Positions 15,859 through 20,803 of a stretch of DNA of 20,803 nucleotides are shown here, in pieces. Position 1 is the stretch's first letter. Each line of letters begins with the position of its first letter. The stretch is from positions 1-20,803 of the forward strand of contig JASHVC010000287.1 of assembly GCA_030039655.1 (NCBI GenBank), written 5' to 3'. The notes beneath the pieces were generated by a model. The model saw only the letters and a list, made by a program, of their open reading frames with translations, was not told the origin of the DNA and did not search any database. Source of the DNA: Xanthobacteraceae bacterium (GTDB taxonomy: Bacteria > Pseudomonadota > Alphaproteobacteria > Rhizobiales > Xanthobacteraceae). A program made the position numbers and the translations under genes.

Positions 15859-16248
15859 ACCGTTTCCTCATCATCGGCTGAGAAAGCGCTCGCAAGCGCG
15901 TCGTCCTTGCTGGAATGGCTTACGGATAGAACCGCCGTGCCCCTCCCCCTCTGCTCAGGCAGGCTTCAATGTGGATTATTCAGCGCGCCAAGTCGATAAG
16001 GGTACCGCACAGGACGGCCACACAACGCGGCGCTCTAGCTCTACTTTGCGCTGCAAAGTTGGCCGAGCCGCCACGGTTGCGGTGGGTCACGATCGACGTT
16101 TTGGCGCATGCCGGTGATGTCTCTTCTTGCTTCAGAAGCCGACATGGTGGCGACCTCAGTTGGGTGGCCCAACCACCATCAAAATTAGGGCGTGTAAAGT
16201 CAATGTCGCTGGCGGTATAATCCAGCCCAGCCAAGGCTCTTGCTGGCC
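15859..16248. other. Intergenic region before hydrolase-LuxR paralog 2
   Basis: 390 bases without a supported gene. It holds the aldolase promoter on one side, and on the other a pair of overlapping palindromes at 16160-16177 (TTGGG-TGG-CCCAA, and GGTGG-CCCAA-CCACC) and the candidate promoter at 16193-16221. Confidence 0.4.
16193..16221 (+). promoter_or_regulatory. Candidate sigma-70-type promoter for hydrolase-LuxR paralog 2
   Basis: A perfect -10 consensus TATAAT lies at 16216-16221, 27 bases before the ATG. At 17-bp spacing upstream is TGTAAA (16193-16198), a weak -35 with 3 of 6 matches. The palindromes at 16160-16177 sit just upstream and could be an activator site. Confidence 0.45.
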
Positions 16249-17337
16249 ATGAACCAGAGCATCCGTTTTTGCACCGCCGCCGACGGCGTGCGGCTGGCTT
16301 ATGCGGTGAGCGGCGAAGGGCCGCCACTCGTGATGTCGGCAACGTGGCTGACGCATCTGGAACACCAGTGGCGCAATCCGGCCTGGCAGCCATGGCTGGA
16401 AGCGTTCTCGCGCGAGCACATGTTGTTACGCTACGACGGTCGCGGCTGCGGTCTCTCGGACCGTGAACCGGACGAACTGTCATTCGAATCGTGGGTTCGG
16501 GATTTGGAATGCGTCATCGAGGCGGCCGCGCTCAGACGATTTGATCTCTTAGCCAAGTGCTGGGGCGGGCCGGTGGCCATTGAATACGCGGCACGGCATC
16601 CGGAGCGGGTCAATCGCCTCATCCTTTACGGCACCAACGCTCTTGGCCGATTGCGCTGGGACGATCGTGCCGGCGACATCGCAAAAGCGCATCTGTTACT
16701 CGATCTCGTGCGCCTTGGCTGGGGCCAGGAGAACCACGCCTTCCTGCAAGTCTGGGCTTCTTTATACCAACCGACCGGCAAGCTCGATTTGAGCTCCTGG
16801 TGCGACCATCAGTGCGCAGCAACGTCCGCCGAGACTGCCATTCGTTTGCTACAAATTGGATGGGAAGTGGATGTGACGGCAGCGGCTCGCAGCATCAAAT
16901 GTCCGGTGCTGGTCTTGCATGGCGAGCGCGACGCGGTGATACCAATCGAACAGGGCCGCCTCGTCGCAAGCCTCATTCCCGATTGCCGCTTCGTTCAACT
17001 CGACAGCGAGAACCACATGCCTCTCGGGGACGAACCGGCATGGTCTCGGCTTGTTACGGAGGTTGAGACGTTTCTTAAGGAAACAACGGCACACCTTGCG
17101 CCTCGCAACGCACTTGCGCTTGATGATTTGACGCCGCGCGAGCGCAATGTCCTCGAAGGCATTGCGCGCGGGCTCGATAATAAGGAAATAGCGGTTTCAC
17201 TCGGACTGTCGGAGAAAACGGTCCGCAATCATATCACGCGCGTATTCGACAAGATCGGCGTGGCTCACCGCTACCAGGCGATTGTGCTCGCGCGAGACGC
17301 CGGATTAGGCGCTAAAAATCCGGCAACCGCCGCATGA
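16249..17337 (+). CDS. Alpha/beta hydrolase-LuxR fusion regulator, paralog 2 (Cys nucleophile)
   Basis: This is a 362-residue paralog of the genes at 3861-4952 and 17509-18588. The hydrolase core (residues 1-285) has the DGRGCGLSDRE loop, a nucleophile elbow A102-K-C104-W-G106 in which Cys replaces Ser and the first Gly is Ala, Asp228 (LVLHGERDAV) and His256 (DSENHMPL). The LuxR/GerE domain (about residues 293-353) reads LTPRERNVLEGIARGLDNKE, then LSEKTVRNHITRVFDKI. The ATG at 16249 is chosen by alignment with the paralogs (M-x-Q-x-IRFC); a TTG nine bases upstream is possible. It is closest to the gene that follows 171 bases downstream, with which it shares CWGGPVAI and LGWGQENHAF, so the two arose by tandem duplication. 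The target genes are not known. Confidence 0.88.
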   Translation: MNQSIRFCTAADGVRLAYAVSGEGPPLVMSATWLTHLEHQWRNPAWQPWLEAFSREHMLLRYDGRGCGLSDREPDELSFESWVRDLECVIEAAALRRFDLLAKCWGGPVAIEYAARHPERVNRLILYGTNALGRLRWDDRAGDIAKAHLLLDLVRLGWGQENHAFLQVWASLYQPTGKLDLSSWCDHQCAATSAETAIRLLQIGWEVDVTAAARSIKCPVLVLHGERDAVIPIEQGRLVASLIPDCRFVQLDSENHMPLGDEPAWSRLVTEVETFLKETTAHLAPRNALALDDLTPRERNVLEGIARGLDNKEIAVSLGLSEKTVRNHITRVFDKIGVAHRYQAIVLARDAGLGAKNPATAA

Positions 17338-17343
17338 CGAGCC

Positions 17344-17388
17344 GGGACAAGGGTCCCTGTGCGTGCGTCCAACGCTCTAACCGGGACC
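17344..17388 (+). terminator. Hairpin after paralog 2 with a competing pairing
   Basis: GGGAC (17344-17348) pairs with GTCCC (17353-17357) across a 4-base loop, starting 6 bases after the stop. GGTCCC (17352-17357) can instead pair with GGGACC (17383-17388), so two exclusive stems are possible. There is no U-tract. It may be a weak terminator or an attenuator-like switch in the leader of paralog 3. Confidence 0.45.
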
Positions 17389-17508
17389 TTAGCCCCGAAG
17401 AACCGCGATCGCACCGATGCTGGAATCGACCGAGCAGGCCCGCAGGACGACAGCTCCTTTCGTGCCAGCTTGTGCTAACATGCGGTGGAAAATGGTCGCA
17501 ACTGCGCC

Positions 17509-18588
17509 ATGCAACAGCACATCCGTTTCTGCAAAGCGACTGATGGCATTCGGTTAGCTTATGCGACGAGCGGCCAGGGACCGCCGCTGGTGATGGCAGC
17601 GACCTGGCTCACGCATCTCGAGCACCAGTGGCGGAGTCTCGCGTGGCGGCCGTGGCTCGAAGCCTTCGCCGCATTCACGCTCCTGCGGCACGATTCCCGT
17701 GGTTGTGGGCTCTCTGACCGGGAGAGTGACAAGCTTTCCTTCGAGAACTGGGTAAGCGATCTCGCCTGCGTGATCGATGCTGCGGGCTTTGACCGTTTCC
17801 CCATTGTTGCGACGTGCTGGGGCGGGCCGGTGGCGATCGCATACGCGGCGCGCTATCCCGAGCGCGTCAGTCATCTCGTTCTCTACGGCACCTATACGCG
17901 CGGACGCTTCCGCGTCGGCCGGCCGGAGGTCAGTGAGCGGGCGAGACTGATGCTGGAACTCACGCGCCTTGGCTGGGGTCAGGAAAACCACGCCTTCATG
18001 CAAGTCTGGGCTTCCACATTTCAGCCGGGTGGTTCGCTCGATTACCTGCGCTCCTGGGCCGAACAAATGCAGCTGGCGACCGCGCCCGAGACAGCCGTTC
18101 GACTCTTAGAAATTGGGTGGAATATTGAAGTGAGTGAGGCAGCCCGCAAACTGAAATGTCCTGTGCTGGTAATCCATCCCGATCGCGATTGTGCGGTACC
18201 GCTTGCGGAAGGCCGTCTGCTGGCAAGCCAAATTCCGGATTGCAGCTTCGTTCAGCTCGACAGCCAAAACCACATGCCGTTACCCAACGAACCCGCGTGG
18301 CTGCGGCTGGTCTCCGAAATCCGAAGCTTCTTGGCAAGGCCCGAGACGCCAACGCATATACGAACCGCGCTGCCGCTTGATCATCTCACTCCGCGCGAAC
18401 GCGCCATTCTTGAAGCGATCGCAGAAGGCCTGGATAACGCCGAAATCGCGAAGCTCCTCGGGCTTTCCGAAAAAACTGTCCGCAATCATATCACCCGGGT
18501 GTTCGACAAGATTCACGTCCGGCATCGTTACGAGGCGATCGTGCGGGCGCGCGATGCTGGGCTTGGCACGCGAACGGTTGCTCGTTGA
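17509..18588 (+). CDS. Alpha/beta hydrolase-LuxR fusion regulator, paralog 3 (Cys nucleophile)
   Basis: This is a 359-residue tandem duplicate of paralog 2. The elbow is A101-T-C103-W-G105, again with Cys as nucleophile. The acid is Asp227 (VIHPDRDCAVP) and the base His255 (DSQNHMPL). The usual DGRGCGLS loop has become DSRGCGLS. The LuxR/GerE domain at about 292-352 reads LTPRERAILEAIAEGLDNAE, then LSEKTVRNHITRVFDKI. ATG 17509 fits the alignment of starts; a GTG at 17485 is in frame but adds unconserved residues. The recognition helices of paralogs 2 and 3 are nearly identical (TVRNHITRVFDKI), so they may bind the same sites, while their hydrolase domains differ more. Confidence 0.88.
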   Translation: MQQHIRFCKATDGIRLAYATSGQGPPLVMAATWLTHLEHQWRSLAWRPWLEAFAAFTLLRHDSRGCGLSDRESDKLSFENWVSDLACVIDAAGFDRFPIVATCWGGPVAIAYAARYPERVSHLVLYGTYTRGRFRVGRPEVSERARLMLELTRLGWGQENHAFMQVWASTFQPGGSLDYLRSWAEQMQLATAPETAVRLLEIGWNIEVSEAARKLKCPVLVIHPDRDCAVPLAEGRLLASQIPDCSFVQLDSQNHMPLPNEPAWLRLVSEIRSFLARPETPTHIRTALPLDHLTPRERAILEAIAEGLDNAEIAKLLGLSEKTVRNHITRVFDKIHVRHRYEAIVRARDAGLGTRTVAR

Positions 18589-18590
18589 GG

Positions 18591-18608
18591 CAGGGACGGT
18601 TGTCCCTG
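18591..18608 (+). terminator. Hairpin directly after paralog 3
   Basis: Perfect 7-bp stem CAGGGAC (18591-18597) and GTCCCTG (18602-18608) around GGTT, 2 bases after the stop. No T-run follows. It matches the hairpins after the two other paralogs in position, loop size and core sequence. Confidence 0.55.
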
Positions 18609-18730
18609 GTTGCGCGCCGTAAAAATCTACAAGGTTGGGACACTCGCCTCACGACGCCGTCGTCGCAATTCGACACTTTGCCGAAGCTGAGAGCGCCTCC
18701 TGTGCCCTCATCAAACGCGAGGAGAGGACG

Positions 18731-19009
18731 ATGCCCAAATTCCTGATCGAACGTGAACTAGCCGGTGCCGGCAAGCTGCCAAAGAACGAATTGCAGGCCA
18801 TCTCGCAGAAGTCGTGTAGCGTACTGCAGAGCATGGGACCACAGATCCAGTGGCTCCAGAGCTTCGTGACCGACGACAAGATCTACTGTGTCTACATCGC
18901 ACCGGACGAGGCGACAGTGCGCGCACATGCTCAAAAGGGTGGGTTCCCAGCAAACAGTATCGCACGCGTGCGTTCCGTCATTGACCCGACAACGGCTGAA
19001 GCTGCTTAG
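18731..19009 (+). CDS. DUF4242-family small protein
   Basis: This is a 92-residue cytoplasmic protein of the DUF4242 family (related to the small nickel-binding protein SCO4226 of Streptomyces; the biological role is unclear). Typical features are the opening MPKFLIERELAGAG, the central WLQSFVTDDKIYCVYIAPDE and the ending with VRAHAQKGGFPANSIARV. The ATG at 18731 has GGAGAGG close upstream. It lies 142 bases after the third hydrolase-LuxR gene and is followed by a strong hairpin. Whether it is regulated by that gene is unknown. Confidence 0.85.
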   Translation: MPKFLIERELAGAGKLPKNELQAISQKSCSVLQSMGPQIQWLQSFVTDDKIYCVYIAPDEATVRAHAQKGGFPANSIARVRSVIDPTTAEAA

Positions 19010-19031
19010 TACCGTTCGTCAAAAGTCGTTT

Positions 19032-19065
19032 AGCCTCGCAAGCCGTCTAAATGGCCTGCGAGGCT
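19032..19065. terminator. Strong bidirectional terminator hairpin
   Basis: AGCCTCGCA (19032-19040) and TGCGAGGCT (19057-19065) form a 9-bp stem. It continues after one A-C mismatch with GCC and GGC around an 8-base loop. It lies between the convergent DUF4242 and carboxymuconolactone-decarboxylase-like genes, so it probably ends both transcripts. Confidence 0.75.
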
Positions 19066-19169
19066 TATTGAGCCGCTGCAGGTCACGATCAATCGAATCC
19101 GTCCGACGGCTGCTCGTCCCCTTTGGCTCCAATTGCGTCACTGACAACGGTCGTCCGGCGCATGCGGCC

Positions 19170-19565
19170 TTAGCGCTCGAAGGCGGCATCGATCGGCACG
19201 CGATAACCGTTGGCCAAGCGGTTGATCTCGTTCGCCAGGCCGACGACGGCCATCAACTCACCGAACATCTTTTCGGTCATGCCCGCTTTGCGCGCCGCCG
19301 CGCCGTGATTGGCGATGCAGTAGCCGGAGCCGTTGGTGACGCTGACCGCGAGGTGAATCATCTCCTTAGTGACCGCATCTAGCGCGCCCGGCGCCATAGT
19401 CTCCTTGACGCTCTCCCAAGTGCGCTTAATCGTCGCCGGATCGTGAGCCAGGTATTTCCAAAAATTGTTCACGTCCTTCAACTGCCGCGTGCGCTTGATG
19501 TCGTCGAACACGGCGCGGACTTCCGGGCTGGCGTCACTATATTCGATTGGGCCCCGAGAGCTCAT
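19170..19565 (-). CDS. Carboxymuconolactone decarboxylase / AhpD-like protein
   Basis: This is a 131-residue all-helical protein of the CMD/AhpD family. The family motif is present as TNGSGYCIANHGAAARKAG, with Cys83 and His87. The first Cys of the AhpD-type CxxC pair is Ser80, so a peroxidase with an intramolecular disulfide is unlikely, and a decarboxylase-like or unknown role fits better. Upstream TKEMIHLAVSV (about residues 66-76) is the usual helix before the motif. The ATG at 19565 has AGGAG 6 bases upstream and fits the family length; a longer open frame upstream has no homology. It is convergent with the DUF4242 gene. Confidence 0.88.
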   Translation of the reverse strand: MSSRGPIEYSDASPEVRAVFDDIKRTRQLKDVNNFWKYLAHDPATIKRTWESVKETMAPGALDAVTKEMIHLAVSVTNGSGYCIANHGAAARKAGMTEKMFGELMAVVGLANEINRLANGYRVPIDAAFER

Positions 19566-19710
19566 GGCTTGCTCCTGCGCGGTATGACGGTGCAACACTC
19601 TATCGCTTCCACGTCCGGCGTGCAGGAGATTTCTTGAAATCGGCCTCGCCTCCATCGACGACGCGCGCCCGCTCTCGCGTGTTTAGCTGCTCTCATCCTT
19701 GGAGGAGTCG

Positions 19711-19803
19711 ATGTCGACGACAACCGAATGCCCGCTCGTCTTACGATGCCGGTGGTCCAGCCATTTTTCACAGCAGCAAATGTTGAGGTGCGACGTCTGC
19801 TAA
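19711..19803 (+). pseudogene. 30-codon ORF with strong ribosome site, probably the 5' stub of a lost gene
   Basis: ATG 19711 is preceded by GGAGGAG at ideal spacing and the frame reads MSTTTECPLVL before stopping at 19803. The adjacent +1 frame carries MPVVQPFFTAAN, which resembles the start of MBL-fold hydrolases (PVVQPFFD.ATNTVSY). A frameshifted N-terminal stub, cut off by the IS110 element that follows, is the best guess; the MBL identity is weakly supported. Confidence 0.3.
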
Positions 19804-20415
19804 TGGAATGGTCCGGCCGTGCTCCTGCCCCAGCAGCGATGGAAGCTGGCAAGGGGCGCCAAAGACAAGGAGCAAGCCATGTCATTCAACGCGACGATCG
19901 CTGTAATCGGCATCGATATCGGGAAGAACTCATTCCACATCGTTGGGCTGGATGCACGCGGTTCAATCATGCTGCGTCAGAAGTGGTCGCGTGGCCAGGT
20001 CGACTCACGGCTGGCTAATTTGCCGCCGTGCCTGATCGGTATGGAGGCCTGCGTTGGCGCGCATCACTTCAGTCGCAAGCTCAAGTCATTTGGTCACGAT
20101 GCCCGGCTGATGCCAGCGAAGTATGTGCGTCCCTACTCAAAGGGGCAGAAGAACGACTTTCGCGACGCGGAGGCGATCGCAGAAGCAGTGCAGCGTCCAA
20201 CGATGAAGTTCGTAGCGACCAAGACCGCTGATCAGCTCGACCTGCAGGCGCAGCATCGCGTGCGCGAACGATTGGTCAGCCAACGCACTGGCATCGTCGA
20301 TCAAATCCGCGCCTTCCTATTGGAGCGCGGCGTTGCAATACATCAGGGTCTGCGGTTCTTGCCCGCTGAGTTGCCTCGCATCCTCGCCACGCCTCCCGAA
20401 GTGTTGTCTCCCCGA
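19804..20415 (+). mobile_element. Truncated IS110-family insertion sequence (left part only)
   Basis: The element consists of the 5' noncoding segment and the N-terminal half of the transposase; the right end is missing. The left border is not visible and is set just after the preceding stub. In IS110 elements the noncoding end can encode a structured bridge RNA; whether the roughly 75 bases before the ATG contain part of one cannot be told by eye. Confidence 0.6.
19879..20415 (+). pseudogene. IS110-family transposase, C-terminally truncated
   Basis: From ATG 19879 (AAGGAG 7 bases upstream) about 179 residues follow the IS110 family, against roughly 340 in intact members. The RuvC-like DEDD domain is complete: Asp13 in IGIDIGKNSFH, Glu56 in LIGMEACVGAHHF, and Asp93/Asp96 in KNDFRDAEAIAEA. 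A helical segment ending LPRILATPPEVLSPR follows. After codon 179 (20415) the similarity ends, and the frame continues 22 meaningless codons to a stop at 20484 inside alcohol dehydrogenase sequence. The C-terminal domain with the catalytic Ser is absent, so the protein cannot transpose on its own. Confidence 0.88.
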
Positions 20416-20803
20416 AAGACATGCCGTTCGCCCAAGCTGCGTTGCTGGGCTGCGGCGTTGTTACCGGCGCCGGCGCCATCTTGAACACCGCTGACGTGCA
20501 CGCCGGCGACGCGCTCGTCATTTTCGGTGCCGGGGGCGTGGGACTTAATGCGGTCAGCGGCGAACGTATCGCCGGCGCGTCGCGGGTCGTGGTTATTGAC
20601 CTCCAACCAAGGCGGTTGGAGGCAGCCATGCAATTCGGCGCAACCGACGTAGTCGATTCCACCAAGGCCGATCCGGTAGAGGCGGTTCGGGCTCTCCTGC
20701 CGCGCGGCGCCGATCATATGTTCGAACTTCGTGGGCCTTAAAGCCGTCGCGGAACACCGCTAATGCAGCGATTAGAGCCGCCGCCGTATATAGGGCGTTC
20801 GCA
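20400..20803 (+). pseudogene. Zinc-dependent (class III/NDMA-type) alcohol dehydrogenase, internal fragment
   Basis: Similarity begins near 20400 (SVVSPKDMPFAQAALLGCG) and runs through the hallmark GCGVVTGAGAILNTADV and the NAD-binding IFGAGGVGLNAVSG, with Asp of VVVIDLQPRR near the end of strand 2. The N-terminal half with the catalytic zinc site is absent. After DHMFEL one extra base near 20730 shifts the frame; the expected VGLKAVAEH then appears in the next frame (from 20732) and another shift follows near 20760. It is a dead fragment joined directly to the truncated IS110 transposase and it reaches the window edge. Confidence 0.82.

Noticed and set aside
15859..16239. ORFs in the gap before hydrolase-LuxR paralog 2
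   Set aside because: Open frames overlap each other on both strands, lack ribosome sites, and show no family motifs.
1..20803. CRISPR array, phage genes or toxin-antitoxin pair
   Set aside because: I found no regularly spaced short repeats, no structural or integrase phage genes, and no overlapping small toxin-antitoxin-like ORFs.

Overview
The window looks like chromosomal accessory DNA from an alphaproteobacterium of the Rhizobiales, most likely a Bradyrhizobium relative. The reasons are the high GC content, GGAG-type ribosome binding sites, many orphan substrate-binding proteins with export signals, alpha/beta hydrolase-LuxR fusions, and long degenerate intergenic stretches with dispersed repeats. 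The taxon is inferred from gene style; no rRNA or other marker gene is present. I found no tRNA, rRNA or CRISPR array.

Layout. At 1-4952 everything runs on the minus strand. In transcription order there is an alpha/beta hydrolase-LuxR regulator, a class I methyltransferase, a broken FMN-dependent alpha-hydroxy-acid dehydrogenase, a GFA-family zinc protein, and an MDR quinone oxidoreductase cut by the window edge. A 230-nt sequence lies just upstream of the GFA gene (1398-1631), and a second copy sits at 5322-5549 upstream of the hydrolase-LuxR gene. At 5639-8863 a LysR regulator is divergent from an orphan tripartite-tricarboxylate (Bug-type) binding protein, which is followed by an O-methyltransferase. 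At 9285-13103 a winged-helix/TPR regulator is divergent from an ABC-type binding protein whose stop codon overlaps the start of another methyltransferase. At 13315-15858 a cupin is divergent from a second LysR regulator, and a class II aldolase follows beyond a decayed fragment. At 16249-18588 two more hydrolase-LuxR regulators lie in tandem. At 18731-20803 there are a DUF4242 protein, a carboxymuconolactone-decarboxylase-like protein, a truncated IS110 transposase, and a frameshifted zinc alcohol dehydrogenase fragment joined to it.

How the genes may work together. The content suggests small-molecule catabolism or sensing: uptake-type binding proteins without their permeases, three SAM methyltransferases, several redox or C-C bond enzymes, and six transcriptional regulators. 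The most distinctive feature is the set of three paralogous one-component regulators. Each has a hydrolase domain with Cys in place of the usual nucleophilic Ser, a retained Asp and His, and a C-terminal LuxR-type DNA-binding domain. Each gene is followed within a few bases of its stop codon by a similar GGGWC-N4-GWCCC hairpin. Any link between these regulators and the neighbouring enzymes is inference.
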